NCBI GenBank assembly: GCA_946406115.1
Contig: OX291553.1
Location: forward strand, 4,531,001-4,595,000
DNA from: Apoda limacodes
Taxonomy: Eukaryota; Arthropoda; Insecta; Lepidoptera; Limacodidae
DNA length: 64,000 nt
Direction: 5' to 3'
Shown: positions 1 through 11,429 of the stretch, one piece after another
Numbering within the stretch: position 1 is the stretch's first letter
Layout of the letters: the number at the start of each line of letters is the position of its first letter
Notes under the pieces: generated by a model
Databases searched by the model: none
What the model saw: only the letters and a program-made list of their open reading frames with translations
Told to the model about the DNA's origin: nothing
Program-made: the position numbers and the translations under genes

Positions 1-231
1 CGCTACCCTTAACGTTGAACTATATTTTAAAATTTCTGTTGAATTTTTTAAGCAGTAATCTCAACACGCTGTTTAATTTTTTCTTATCAAGATAAGATTT
101 TATCCAGTCATATGCAGGACCTCGTATTCCATATATTTCACATTTTTGTAACAACTTATTTTGAAAACGCAATCAAATGCTTTCGACATATCGAAAAATA
201 TAGCAGTTACGGGTGTTGGGTATCCATATAA
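1..231 (-). pseudogene. LINE reverse transcriptase, palm motif A (partial)
   Basis: The minus strand from about 215 reads VTAIFFDMSKAFDC, palm motif A with the first catalytic aspartate. After a frame change it reads KCEIYGIRGPAYDWIKSYL, the block between motifs A and B. No open frame of useful length survives. The element runs off the window at base 1, so motifs B and C (YADD) are not visible here. Confidence 0.8.
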
Positions 232-1044
232 TTAGCTATTTTTTTCACTAGTAAAACATGCCAACGTTGTGGACTTGTGTTTTTGGAATCCGAATTGATT
301 CTGTTTTATTACGTTAAATTTCGTAAAGAACGACATTATACGTTTATGTAAAACTTTTTCAAAGATCTTTGAGATAATTGAAACGAGATATATTAGCCGA
401 TAATCGTTTATATTCTTTTTGTCACCTTTTTTAAACAGAGGTTGAGCAATCGATATTTTTAAAACTGATGGAACTTTACCCTGTACCATAGATAAATTAA
501 TTAGATAATTTAAAATACATGCTAATTCCGGTATACATGATTTTAGTATTTTTGTCTCTATCTTGTCATAACCTACAGCTCTCGTATTTTTTATAATTTT
601 TATAACTTTAACAATTTCATTTTCAGTACAACGAAAAAGATATATACTGGAATTCAATCGTTCCAATGTTGTAATAACTTGCTGTTGCATTTTTGTGTGG
701 TTTATTTGGTGTTTCATGTTAACAAAATTATCATTAAACGATTCTGCAATTTTATTAGGATCAGTGATATATTCGTTTTGCAGTTTTAAATTGTGTATCA
801 CTAGCTGATTATAGTCTCCAAAATGTTCTTGATTTTTTATTATATTCCATGTTGCCCTACATTTGTTTGTGGCACTCTGTATATAATTACGATTTTGGCG
901 TTTTTGCGAAAATTGTATACAGTTTCTCAGCACCTTAAAATATTTTTTGTATTTATTTTTAGAAATTTCATTTTTATGTTTATAGTCAACAAAGCGTAAT
1001 TTTTTTTTGTAATACACGATTTTTTTAATCCCTTTGTCAGCCAT
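232..1044 (-). pseudogene. LINE reverse transcriptase, linker and fingers
   Basis: The 270-codon frame holds the linker and the RT fingers. TRAVGYDKI is the domain-0-like block, AQPLFKKGDK and NDYRLIYLVS are RT motif 1, and QNQFGFQKHKST is motif 2. The R-P-I-S signature of motif 1 has become RLIY, a sign of decay. After about residue 262 the frame leaves the RT and the palm resumes in another frame at 1-231. Confidence 0.85.
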
Positions 1045-1690
1045 TAATGTTGATTATTTGATTTATTTTGATTTCGGATTCTTATTTCCGGAAAACATAA
1101 TTTGTAGAACAAACATAAGTGCCCATGAAACAGGTTAAATGCTGTCTCAAAGTCATGTGTTTCATAAATGTCAGCCCATGTTAAACTACGCAGGCAATTT
1201 TTAAATTTATTAATGTTATCTAAGCTAACGTCTCTCCGTATGTAATACCACTCTTTAATTGGGGTATAATTTTTTTCAACAGGTAATTTTAATATTTGAG
1301 GTGTGTCGTGACCCGACAGACCCAAGTGCTGCACTTCAGCTATGGCATTAACACTTGTACTTATAAATAGATCTAAACAAGCTGTTTTTCTTGTTGCTTT
1401 TTCCACGTGAATTTTAATATTGTTACTGTACATTATGTCCTTAAATTCCTGTGAGATTTTTGTAGATTTTAATAAGTCAATATTAAAATCTCCAGTAAGA
1501 ATCACTTGTTTACGAGTATTTATATTTTTTAGTACTTGGTGAATTAACTGTTATAAATTTTTTAAAAAAGCTTTTGCATCTGAATTTGATATTCTATAAA
1601 TGCATATAAGAATACACTCATACTGATGAATGTTGACGTCACAGCATTCAAATGTCAATTCTTTTGCTAAATTTTGATATATTGTAACTT
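1044..1690 (-). pseudogene. LINE endonuclease, C-terminal part, with an in-frame stop
   Basis: The frame carries ILTGDFNID (catalytic GDFN motif) and LSGHDTP (the SDH-like catalytic histidine region, here GHD), followed by the linker towards the reverse transcriptase. The same frame extends upstream of the first listed start to about 1690 (ELTFECCDVN, ECILICIYR). It is interrupted by one TAA, read as TTA on the plus strand at 1551-1553. The downstream junction at 1044 reads WLTKGIK only after a frame shift, which is the usual start of the LINE linker. Confidence 0.82.
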
Positions 1691-1697
1691 AAAGAGT

Positions 1698-1952
1698 TCA
1701 ATACCTTAAAATACATACACCTCCACGCTTTTGGTTAAACCTACAGAATGTTGTTAGTAATTTATATCCTTTTAATTGTATATTTTTTATATTATCAGCT
1801 TTTTCAAACGTTTCGGACAAACATACAAAATCAACAGATGTTCCCTTCACCTGAAGTTCATGAATTGTTATTTCCAAAATGTCCTTTTTACTAAAAAAGC
1901 CCGCTATATTTTGGTGAAACAAAGTAATTGATTTAGTCTCGAACAAAAGCAC
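1698..1952 (-). pseudogene. LINE endonuclease, N-terminal part
   Basis: The 84-residue frame gives the start of an APE endonuclease. HQNIAGFFSKKD matches the usual N-x-x-G/S opening, FVCLSETF contains the catalytic-site E of the LSET motif, and KRGGVCIL matches the RGGGV-like strand. It ends at a stop after CILRY. The domain resumes in another frame from about 1690 downward, so the break is probably a small indel. A functional enzyme would nick target DNA to prime reverse transcription. This copy cannot make an intact protein. Confidence 0.82.
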
Positions 1953-1975
1953 TTTTATTTGGATTATTCTGACTT

Positions 1976-4109
1976 TCTAGTAAATAGTTAAGTAGTAGTC
2001 TAGTATTGCTTTTTTTACATAGGAAAAATAAAAAGATATAGTACCCTTGCAAGGTAGGGTGGTAGGCGATTGATGTTTTGACTCTAATATAAGAGTTTTA
2101 GTTGACACACAAATAATTAAATAAGCGATTGAATACGCTTCAATGTTTCATTTAGCTATTATAAATTGTTCAGGAAATATTGTCGTCTGTTAAATTACTA
2201 GTCATTTTTGCTCGTTAGTGTAGCTTGTTGAGTTAGCGAAGTTTAAGTGGTAACCAGCAAGGTATTTATTTTCCCGTAGTATTAAATTGTAGTAACTATT
2301 ATATGATATGATGAATTTTGAGAAAGTAAAACTCTTCAAAGTGTTAATGTTTATTAGTCCCGTCGTCCCAGAGAACACGACAAAAAAATCATATTTCATC
2401 GTTTTGCGGGCGGAACTGTATGACATTTTTAGATTAGGTCCCACTGAACCCGAATTGCTGAGTAGTAACGGTTAAAAATGTTCAGCTCACAGCTTCAATT
2501 TTTGCTGAAAAAAATAGTTTTGGAGTTATAGGTGACATTGAAAATGGTATTTTGGTAATCCTGACACCAATAAAAACAATTAAACTACAACGAACCCTGT
2601 GGCTGTAATACTGGTCGCTGAGATGTGACCTGAGCGTGTTTTTATAAATGTCTTGTAGATACGTAAGGTGCGTGGTAGTGGTCGCCATGCAGTGATAGAT
2701 GCATAAGCATGTCACTGCATTACTAACATATTGAAAACTTTGAAACTGCGATACAGTATGATATAATTTGCTTTGATTGTAGTGGAACGAGTATATGTAA
2801 GAGTAAATTGTATTAAATTTTAGTTATTTAGGTATTTTACACATGTTTTTTTTTGGTAAAAATCTTTCTTTATTTTTTAATAAATGTTTTAGCTGTTGGT
2901 GTTAGTAAAGTGTTCATAAGAGTTAAAATCCCCTATGCACTGGTGTTTTTAGAGCCCTCATGGGGTTTACACAACCCTAACTTTAATCATTTACAACTTA
3001 CGCGCCACGGCATAAAAATCTCTTCGGTATCCTAGTACTTTGGGTATAAGCGCGCGCGGGTCACATGAAAATGTAAACTCAAATTTTATTTAGGTAATAA
3101 ACTAACAAATAACTTACAAACTCTTCTTTATCTTGCTAGACGCATCTCACACCCCTCACACGACGATTTTCATGACGATCACAAAAAGCGTAATATCCAC
3201 TTAACACAACACTACACTACACAAAGACTACAAACTGCATTCGGGGTTCACAGTCACTGTGCAGCATTCTGCAATCTTTCGATAGTAAAACCACAAAACG
3301 GGTGCTGTCAATCTCTGTCGACAAGATAAGGAGTAAGCCACCTCATCAGCGGTCTAAAATCACATCACTGAATTTGAAACTCAGAGACATCTGCCACTAC
3401 GCACATACACAAAAACACTACCTTGGTTTAATTCGATTATCGGCATTTTCAAAGAGATCTGTAGCGCCGCGCCGCGCCGGGCTAAAAAGGTGTTGCCATA
3501 CTTAGTTATTTTGTACTACGTACATGGATTAAAAAAATACCTTTACGTAAAATCGTTTTTAAACCACTACTAACTACTCAGGTAAAGAATTCCCCTGAAA
3601 TTTGTTATGAAATTCAAATGTAAAATAACAATAAACGACTAGTAGGTATTTCGTTTATTTGCCGAATATTTTTAGGATATTTCTTAGGGAGCACTTATAA
3701 ACACATAGGTACTGATTTTTGCTAAAGCGGTAGATTCAATTAACTGTTATGTTTTCCAAAATCAAAAAAAAATACGAAAGCTGGGTAAAGACATGCTACA
3801 TAACAAAAATGACATAAAATCATAATAAAACAATAATAATCTGAAACTGCACTATTTTTTTAATGCATTAAATTGGTATTTCGGGAAACCGTAAACTCTC
3901 TGGTGATGGAGTAGATCAAGCGCTAGATGTGCAGCGCAGGCGCGTTGAATGCAAGAATTTCCTGTGATGGACGCAAAAATCTACTTACTTAATCACTTAA
4001 CAATTTAGGTACTTTAAAAAAATTACTATTAAAAAAAAGTACCGTACCTTTTCACATAACACAATGACTTACGTACTTGTACTTTTCCAGATATTTTTTT
4101 TGAGCTGGT
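1976..4109. other. No gene recognised
   Basis: Short open frames here (2202-2444, 2482-2715, 2853-3035, 3302-3505) resemble no protein I know and have no coding signature. The stretch 3040-3490 is richer in CpG than its surroundings, with CGCGCG at about 3051 and a run of GCCGC/GCGCC repeats near 3462-3480. That could be an old repeat boundary or a weak CpG-rich island. Nothing decides between these. Confidence 0.5.
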
Positions 4110-4635
4110 AACATTCGCAAAGAAAGGGGATTCCCTGAAAATTAGGGTACCGCTTTCGCTTTTTTTGACCTTATTTGAAAATACCAGCTCTTGTTTATGC
4201 AGCCCTAGTACGTAAATTTTAGTTTTTGATGATTTTGGTGATATTTCGCACTGAGGGTAGGTATTCTGTTATTCTGAGGTTTTGTATTGTTTGTTGTTAA
4301 TAATGAGTGTTTACTTGCAATGAAATGGACGATTTCATAGTCATTTCGGACATAAAAACTAGTTTTTGACTTTATTTAAATAATACCTTTCTAGGAGTAA
4401 AAAATTGCAAATAGCTAGTAGGTATCAAAATAATATTTTTTTAAATGTTTAATAGCATGTTTTTGATAGTATCGGCACTTAGTTAGATTCCATGAGCAAA
4501 GAACATAAAAAGATACATAGAAACTGAGGCAAAATCAAATCCATACATTACTTGAACAGTACCAGTACTCTGGTAGTACACGAAAATACGTAAATTAATT
4601 TTCGAGAACCCTTCATAATTTATGAAAGAGAAAAA
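4110..4635. repeat. Diverged tandem duplication, copy 1
   Basis: A block starting around CCCTGAAAATTAGGGTACCG (4132) and ending around CCTTCATAATTTATGAAAG (4610) is repeated in the same orientation about 535 bp downstream. Shared landmarks in the same order are TTATGCAG..CTAGTACGTAAAT, ATATTTCGCACTGAG, TTGTATTGTTTGT, TAGGAG.TAAAAA and CCTTCATAATTTA. The copies differ by many substitutions and small indels, so the duplication is old. Confidence 0.8.
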
Positions 4636-4639
4636 ATCT

Positions 4640-5115
4640 TACTATCTCAGGTGCTCAGGGTAATTTCCCCGAAAATTAGGATACCGTTGTTAGCTTATTT
4701 TACCTTATTCGAAAATACTAGTTCTTATTTATGCAGTCTTAGTACGTAAATACTCCTTAGTTTAGTTTTTTTACTGATTTTGATAATATTTCGCACTGAG
4801 ATAAGTAAAAGTAGGATTGTATTGTTTGTATGTTGTAATTAGTGGTTACTTGTAAAGAAATGCATAATTTCATATTAAGTATTCATGGATAGTTATGTCT
4901 TATAATAAAATTAGTTTGTTTTCGACTAGGTATCTAGGAGCTAAAAATTACAAATAGCAAGTAGGCGTTACAATAATATTTTTTTAATGTTTGATAATAG
5001 GTACCTATTTCATAATATTGCCAAATCACATACATTACTTGAGTACACAAAAATAGATGAAAAATAATTTTAATTATCATGAACCCTTCATAATTTAAGA
5101 AAGAGATAAATAAAA
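4640..5115. repeat. Diverged tandem duplication, copy 2
   Basis: Second copy of the block at 4110-4635. The landmarks GAAAATTAGGATACCG (4671) and ACCCTTCATAATTTAAG (5083) match copy 1. It is about 50 bp shorter, mainly through loss of sequence before the last landmark. No gene is visible in either copy. Confidence 0.8.
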
Positions 5116-5747
5116 CCTTGCCATTTCTTTATATTTAGCTGGTGTGTGAGTATGTTGAGTGTATGTGTGAGTGAGAGTTGTCGCACTCTCAAAGAGTTGG
5201 ACCGCAGAGGCGAACATTTAAAGTTAATAATTTAAGTAGTCTCATTTTTCGAAAATAGGAACAAATTTTTTGCGTTTTACGTATTTATTAACACGTAAGA
5301 TAATAGGTTAGTAAAAAATTATGTATTAAAATTTAAAATTGTTATTAAATGTAAAATATAATTTTTAAACCAAAAATAAATACGATAAAATAAAATAGGA
5401 AATTGCATTGATTTATCGGTTCGCCAGAATGATAGTAGGTAGAAATAAAGTGATTAGAACTATCTATCTGTATTTTTATTCTTTCGCCTCGTATTTTGGT
5501 GTCAACGGTCATAGTAATAAACATCTGATTTAATTCATAATTATGAATGAAATCAGCTGTTTCAGGGCTGTCTCTCTACCGTTTTAGGTACAAAAGGAAA
5601 TTTGCTGTTGCGAAACCTGAACATTTTCCGACTTCAGGATATTTTTCCGAATATCTACAAACTAACCCCGATCTGCCACTTTCGGCTGTATACACCATTT
5701 CCCTAACATGTTGTATATTTGTATTAACCGAAGAAAAATGTAATATA

Positions 5748-6029
5748 ATGTCACCGTAAAATTGTAAATGCCGTTAGATTATAATCTACCTAGTGAGATT
5801 GTATACTATGAAACAAAATGGAGCAGAAATCGAACTGTATAAAGCTTTTTGGGAGGGTTAGGTTCAGTTTCTCTTGTGATCAAGTATATGCGGAGCGAGC
5901 GATGCGAGCGGAGCGATCTTATTAAGTTTCATATAATCTAAAAGATACACTTTATAATTTTGTTCCATAGTATACAATCTTACTTGATAGATTAACGGTC
6001 TAACGGTATTTACAAATTTACGGTGACAT
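5748..6029. mobile_element. Complete MITE with about 70-bp terminal inverted repeats
   Basis: The left end (5748 on, ATGTCACCGTAAAATTGTAAA) and the reverse complement of the right end (6029 back, ATGTCACCGTAAATTTGTAAA) match over about 70 bp, ending at GAAACAAAAT and GGAACAAAAT. The flanks carry the same five bases, ATATA, at 5743-5747 and 6030-6034, which fits a target-site duplication in an AT-rich site. The 282-bp element encodes nothing. Its centre is a GC-rich run of GCGAGCG/GCGGAGCG units at 5890-5915. The superfamily is not clear. Confidence 0.85.
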
Positions 6030-6114
6030 ATATAACGAGGTTAAAAAAAACTATCACAGCTAAATACGACACGAACTTGAATGGTTTTCATGTGCTCGAA
6101 AAGCTCCAGAGTTA

Positions 6115-6215
6115 AGTAGATTAAATGAATTATTTAGCGTCGAGGATCGAGAACCAATATTCAAGAGAATCTATTTTACTTAGATCGTCTTTTCAGAAGT
6201 GTTGACTTTGAATCT
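6115..6215. repeat. Dispersed repeat, related to 13735-13815
   Basis: GATTAAATGAATTATTTAGCG and the following 80 bases align with GATTAAATGAATTATTCAGCG at 13735-13815, including a shared end TCA.AAGT.TTGACT. Class unknown. Confidence 0.6.
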
Positions 6216-6219
6216 TTGA

Positions 6220-6640
6220 AGCTTTATCCATAAAACTTAAATGTGTTTTGAAGAGAGTACCTCCCTACTTAGATAAACTTAAATATTGCTTATCCTTTTT
6301 TATGACTTCTTATGCATAATGATAGTTGTCGCGGCATGACAGCACTAGTGTAGTGTGTAGTCATGACGTCACACAATTAGATTTACACTGAACGCTGCAT
6401 TATGTATACATTACGTACAGACAAAGCGGTTACTAAGACCTTAAATACTCCCACGGGTTTTTTCTTGGTAAATATTATTTTCTCTAAGCAAAGCGTGCCC
6501 TCATATAACCCATGGACGGTAATGACGCGCCTAATGGCACCTATCCTATCAAATACGTATTAAAGCTGTGCTGTTTGTCAAATATGTTTTGTATGTTTAA
6601 GTATGTTTTAACATCACCCAATTTTTTTATTTATAAATTC
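6220..6640. other. No gene recognised
   Basis: AT-rich sequence with a short palindromic GTGTAGTGTGTAGTCATGACGTCAC stretch split around 6350-6375. Open frames such as 6512-6808 look spurious, and the latter runs into the repeat at 6650. Confidence 0.4.
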
Positions 6641-6649
6641 CCTAGATAT

Positions 6650-6858
6650 GTGGGGGTGGCGTTATTTTCTCCACCTCTATTCCCGCTATTATATTGTGTT
6701 TTGATGAGTTTATTTTTTTATTTACTCGCAAATGTGATAAAAAACTTTGTGTGTTGTTACATGAATAACAAACTAGAGCCATTAAAGCCTTCGGTCTTAG
6801 GCTTCTAAATAGCCTATCGTCAGTATTTTGTTCCTTACCACCCTTATTACACAATGTT
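6650..6858 (-). repeat. 450-bp dispersed repeat family, partial copy
   Basis: In reverse complement this matches the copies at 15000, 42370, 55060 and 57757. Shared landmarks are the left end AATAAGGGTGGTAAGG, GAAGCCTAAGACCGAAGGCTTTAATG and GCGGGAATAGAGGTGGAGAAAATAACGCCACC (split here across 6650-6690). The family is non-coding and its class is unknown. Confidence 0.75.
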
Positions 6859-7249
6859 CTGTAGCTGTCTCGTCTGGGCAGCTATAATATATTAGAATCG
6901 TGTTTCATTGACAATGAAACTTAGCTTCACAAAAATTACTTGTTTTTACAAAAACCTTTTGAGACAACAGCCGTAATTCAAAGTAACAAAGTCACAACAC
7001 ACCATATTGCTTCGAAGTCGGTCGTTTTTTCGTCGTAATTTTTTTAATGTATCATGAAATACACCAGAAATTGCTTATTTAAGAAAAATTTAAAAATGTG
7101 TTTTTATTTCTATATAACAAATGTTAAATATGTATATTTCCCTTGAAAATAAATATATATCACGGTTTTTACACCGGGTACTTATCGTGGAGCTGTCAAT
7201 CTAAACGTTCTATCTAAAAGTACCTTTTTGCTCGTTCAGAAGTATTAAA

Positions 7250-7340
7250 CATGATTTGAGCTTGTCATCTTGGTAATTGCTTTTTGTAGCCGGCCTCTTA
7301 ACCTTCAAGGGCAGGACATTGCCCTACAAAATTTTCCTGT
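7250..7340. repeat. Dispersed repeat, pair with 10805-10905
   Basis: GATTTGAGCTTGTCAT, TTGGTAATTGCTTTT and GCCGGCCTCTTAACCTTCA occur in the same order and orientation at 10810-10880. The block between is longer in the second copy. Function and class unknown. Confidence 0.8.
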
Positions 7341-7639
7341 ACTTAAAGAAGACAAAATACTTATATTTTTACTATCTACAATTCATTTGGAATATTTTGT
7401 GTTTGTTTCAAGAACATTTATATAAAGCTATTCTTCTTAAATGTTTTTTTTAATTGAATACTCTATTTGTGCATGTTAAAGGCCTTTCGTAGCTACCTGG
7501 ATAGTTCTGTACAGTGTAGCAAGCTTTTCTAAGGCGGTGATTCAAATCGAAACTGCAGTCGCCATATTAAAATGCGGTTAACTTACACACCAGTAGCGAC
7601 CGCCACTGGCTCATAAAAGTTTGCTGTGTTAAACCAGAT

Positions 7640-7740
7640 TTTATAGGCGCGGGCCTCTGCTAGGTGACTAAGGCCAAATTCCACCACGCTCTTTCAATGT
7701 TAATTGGCGGGTGCCACACCTTATTACAACTAATTAATGC
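7640..7740. repeat. Fragment of a lepidopteran LINE/SINE-type repeat
   Basis: GGGCCTCTGCTAGGTGACTA and CCAAATTCCACCACGCT resemble a dispersed lepidopteran repeat that I recognise only by eye. The fragment is short and its boundaries are not defined. Confidence 0.4.
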
Positions 7741-8149
7741 TACTTGTATATAGGTCTTTTAGTTATATTATATTTGGTCCATAATCATTATAGTCCTTTT
7801 ACCTGTACGACAAATTAAAGAGGGAATATAACTAAGATACAGCAGATATGGCTAAGATAAGCCCCTGGTACAATTCCCGTACCAGATGGCCAGTGTGTCA
7901 CAAACATGCGCGACCTAGGCGTGCAAATAGTATCAGAGTTAACGTTTTGTAAACACACTGTAGTTATTTGCCGTAAAGCATTCAGAAACCTAGGTTTCCT
8001 CTTGAGGCAATGCAAGCAATTTCACTAAATTGGAGTTATTACAATTTTATACAATGCACTCGTTGGGAGCCGGCTCGAATCGAATGCAATCGTATGGAAT
8101 CATAAAATAGTATGCTTTAAAATTTATAAAAAAAACGTTCGTTACCTAT

Positions 8150-8531
8150 TGGCACTTAAAGGAGTATGGAGTCTATAACTTTTACCCACTGATGTACCCA
8201 TCCATGTCTGGCATGGGCAGGGTCGGGTACAGCAAGCTGGGCGTGAGGCATGACTTCGCCTCGGGCGAGTGATGCGCGGGTAGCTGCACCACCCAGAGAT
8301 GCTGGAAGAGCTGAAAATGTGCGCGCCAGACGCGACGGGGCGATTGCCAGACAACGTGTTTTTAACACATTCAGCGTGCCAAGGCAAAGGACAAACTTAC
8401 CGAAATTTGCCCCCTCGTCACGTGCTTATAACATTACTGAATATTATTTCAGAAAATATAAACATTTCACTGTGAACTGGCAGAGTTTACAGAGGCGGCT
8501 CCCAGAATTTGAAAATTTTATACTTAGTTAG
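8150..8531 (+). pseudogene. GC-rich fragment, possible PIF/Harbinger transposase C-terminus
   Basis: The frame 8250-8531 (93 codons) includes RARRDGAIARQRVFNTFS. This resembles the R/H-x-G-A-I/L-x-R-Q...T-F end of PIF/Harbinger nuclease proteins. The 8200-8400 stretch is clearly more GC-rich than its neighbours. No DDE catalytic residues are visible upstream, so at most a degraded end is present. From about 8400 the frame runs into AT-rich sequence that looks like intron or flank. The alternative is a chance open frame in a CpG-rich patch. Low certainty. Confidence 0.35.
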
Positions 8532-8559
8532 ATTTATATATTTTATCCATTAATTTATA

Positions 8560-9155
8560 AAAATAATATTTAGTTCGTATAGCACCGTCTTAAGAAAACT
8601 ATAGTTGTTTTATAAACTGTGATTTTGTAGCACTTGTAGTAACTTGTTTGTGAATATGAATCTCAACTAAAGCACATTACGCGGGAAACACGAAGTACGA
8701 TCTATTTATTGATTGGGCGCCATCTAGAGGAAGCGTGTCGCACCTCTATGCTGTAAGGTTACTCGTTGCTCGTGCTTTAATGTTTCAATTACTTTTTTTT
8801 ATGTTTTGACATCTAGTTCTCTCTGAAAAGGACCAGTGGGTATGATAACTTTTTGTTTGCAAGAATTAAAACACATGCAATCTAATAAAATGGTTTTTAT
8901 TAAAATTTTATAAATAATGTTTTTGATAAATGTCTCTTTTGTCTAATATATATATATTTCCTATGGTTATAGCTTAAGTATTCGTTTTCGTAATGAAAAG
9001 AAAATTGAAACTTAACCATAAGAAAAAAAAAATTATAGTCACCATTAATTCGGTAACGCTGCTATATTTTGAAAAACAACAAAGCAAAAAATATGTTATG
9101 TCTTAGATATATTGAAATGTAAGAAAATATCTGTAAGGGAAATAGAACTTTATTT
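8560..9155. other. No gene recognised
   Basis: AT-rich DNA. Around 8665-8790 is a more GC-balanced stretch (CGGGAAACACGAAG, GGGCGCCATCTAGAGGAAGCG) that looks like a dispersed repeat fragment, but no second copy is in the window. Confidence 0.4.
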
Positions 9156-9159
9156 TTAG

Positions 9160-9450
9160 GGTTCCGTACCCAAAGGGTAATTAGCGGAAACCTATTACTA
9201 AGAATCCGGCTGCATCTCATGAACCGTGATAATACATGAATGTCTAACATTTGAAATTTTCACAGAAGATATGTTTCTGTTGCCTGTTTGATTTTTTTGG
9301 TCGATATTGATAACGGCAACAGGTAGACGCTTAAAATATTTATAGAATATTTAGTTATATAGTAACTCTAAAAATAAATAGTTCAATTAAAATAAAACAA
9401 AAATTTAAGGGAGGCTGCGCCACAAATAAACCCTCCCGTTAGCAGATGAT
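9160..9450 (+). repeat. GGTTCCGTACCC dispersed repeat, partial copy
   Basis: GGGTTCCGTACCCAAAGGGT, CTCATGAACCGTGAT, TTTTCACAGA.GAT..TTTCTGTT and GATAACGGCAACAGGTAGACGCTT are shared, in order, with the longer copy at 31195-31605. This is a very common lepidopteran repeat. It is non-coding here. Confidence 0.8.
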
Positions 9451-9559
9451 TCAAACGACTTCTCATCGGTGAATAAGGTGTGCTCCCATACAAAATCTAA
9501 ATACTCCCTCGCAAACAACAATCTATTTTGTTAATGGGTATTAGTTAAATATGGTTTTT

Positions 9560-10036
9560 TAGCTGGCTTTCTATGATGCAATCCTTCAATATGCAGAACT
9601 CGACAAACAGTGTGCGTAAATGAATGAACTGTTCCCAAACACAGCAGACAGTATGAAACCATTGTTCTCGTATTGTTCCACCATAAATTGTCTTTGAGTC
9701 GCATCAATGTGCCGCGGGCGTCCACTTCGAGGTCGGGTTGATAAACTCCCCTCCTTTTGGATGCGCGAGACCCAACGCTTTACGGTAATCCACCAAAAAC
9801 CAAATAGCCAGATTAAAATAAACATTTTTCAAACTACTGAAATTATATTTTAAATTTTTTTTAGAAATTTACTTACAAAAAAGTGTGGTATTAAAAAATT
9901 ATGATATAACATTAACATCAAATAAAATACTTAAGGTAAAACCAGTCTCGTTGCAAATTTGAGATAAATTGTAACCCATATTAAATAGTTCTATAATACG
10001 CATCCTCTCTTGAATATTAATATTGGCCTGCATATT
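9560..10036 (-). pseudogene. Tc1/mariner-like transposase remnant (DNA-binding region only)
   Basis: Two pieces of one N-terminal DNA-binding region lie in minus-strand order. The first, from an ATG at 10033, reads NIQERMRIIELFNMGYNLS then QICNETGF, the first helix-turn-helix, and ends at a stop near 9904. The second (within 9586-9825) reads TVKRWVSRIQKEGSLSTRPR then SGRPRHI, the second helix-turn-helix and the GRPR-type hook. About 100 bp of AT-rich sequence separates them, either an insertion or a degraded intron. No DDE/DDD catalytic domain follows at lower coordinates. Confidence 0.72.
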
Positions 10037-10324
10037 ATTTTTAGCAAAGAAATTTAATAAAAACACCAATAAATAAAATCAACATAAGCACCTACAGTAA
10101 CACATCCACAACGACAAAAAAATGGCTACCTAAGTAATCACCGCATCCAACTTAATAGCTAAATAAAAATACCAAACAACCTTGTCAGCACATACCCCCA
10201 GAAACAAATCAGCAACGAACGACAAAAATAAAATGTATACCCACGTAATGAAATTGGTCTAAGCTGTTAAACTAAACTAAATATTCATAATTCGTATAAT
10301 ATAACAAAAACAAAAAGAAAGGCA

Positions 10325-10412
10325 TAAGGTGAGATTCGAATCCACAACCTCCATTGCTCTCAAAACACGTAATAAGATCTGATTCGTCTATCCACTAGGC
10401 TACGGATGCGAT
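10325..10412 (-). mobile_element. tRNA-derived SINE head
   Basis: The minus strand reads GTAGCCTAGTGGATAGACG (A-box-like) and, about 45 bp later, GGATTCGAATCTCACC (B-box-like). This is the internal RNA polymerase III promoter of a tRNA-derived SINE. The spacing is right but the arms do not fold into a proper tRNA, so I do not call a tRNA gene. Confidence 0.72.
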
Positions 10413-10419
10413 AATTTTC

Positions 10420-10800
10420 TTAGTGAAATTATTATATACAATATTAAATGAAACTAATATTACTCGGGTCCTACAAGACATATTACTTTATTTCTTTAAG
10501 TGTGTGAGTGAATGCGCTTGCCATTTTTTTTTGTTTTGAAACTCTATATGCAGTTCTGCAACTGACCGTACTTCTAATTTAAGTTTGTATCTACACTGAA
10601 TTGTAGCCCAAGTTGTAGACGAAGGTGTTATGGAGCTAAAATTGTAATGAACAATGCTAATGCGTTTTATACTTCGTTTGTTTGATAAGAAAAACAAATA
10701 AGAAAATTATATTTTTTTTATTTGCACTTTTAACCTTAAAAGCTTATCATAAGGTTATCGATTTTAATGTCACATCACAAAGCACAATTGCTGTTCATTT
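10420..10800. other. No gene recognised
   Basis: The minus-strand open frame 10488-10697 (69 codons) has no recognisable domain. The rest is AT-rich. Confidence 0.4.
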
Positions 10801-10804
10801 AAAA

Positions 10805-10905
10805 GTTCTGAAAAGTATTTGAGCTTGTCATTTTGGTAATTGCTTTTATTTCGACGTCGCCGGCCTCTTAACCTTCATGAGCAGTACGTTGCTCGGTAAA
10901 ATTTT
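10805..10905. repeat. Dispersed repeat, pair with 7250-7340
   Basis: Second copy of the TTTGAGCTTGTCAT ... GCCGGCCTCTTAACCTTCA block. It carries an extra ATTTCGACGTC between the two conserved halves. Confidence 0.8.
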
Positions 10906-10909
10906 CTTA

Positions 10910-11425
10910 AACTCAATATAAATAACAAAGAAAAATGTATAATAATATTCGTATTCTGGACATAATATGGTGATATCAATAGATAAAATAAGACTAAAAT
11001 AAACTATTTTCTAACTATATTATACTATAGATGGGTTTATACATATATCAAAACGTATGTTAGTGTGTGTATATATATGATATTTGTGTGTATGTCTATT
11101 TTTGTTAAATTTATCAAACTATTATGTCATGATATAAAGAATAATTCAATTGTGTAATTGTTACATAACTGATCTCTAAACTTAAAAAAAAAACACAAAA
11201 TATGTACATATTTGTCACTATATAACCACCACTAACTCACTAAAACACTTTTAGATTTAGAGATTGATAATGTTACTATTAGTCACTATTAGTCTGTTCT
11301 ACGTTAATTTTTGATTTCATTGTTACATAAAATTGTATGACTGTGCGTTGCCAGAATAAATCGAAATCTAATTATAATAAAATGTAATGTTCAGAGTTCA
11401 TAGTTATTTATTTTAATTAAATACT
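10910..11425. other. No gene recognised; AT-rich low-complexity DNA
   Basis: Runs of TA, TG and A/T such as GTGTGTGTATATATATGATA near 11062. No repeats with internal partners were noticed. Confidence 0.45.
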
Positions 11426-11429
11426 ACAG

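Larger units (their letters stand above)
1..1975 (-). mobile_element. Decayed CR1/Jockey-like non-LTR retrotransposon, truncated by the window edge
   Basis: Reading the minus strand from about 1975 down to 1, the order is an APE-type endonuclease, then the fingers and palm of a reverse transcriptase. This is the order of ORF2 in CR1/Jockey-group LINEs. The frame is broken at least three times: a stop at 1551-1553, a frame change near 1044 and another near 232. The 3' part of ORF2 lies beyond base 1. No ORF1 or 5' terminus could be recognised upstream of 1975. The clade assignment (CR1 superfamily versus Jockey) is uncertain; that it is a LINE is not. Confidence 0.88.

Noticed and set aside
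6512..6808. A 98-codon cysteine- and leucine-rich protein
   Set aside because: It runs from AT-rich DNA into the inverted 450-bp repeat, so the similarity to a membrane protein is compositional.
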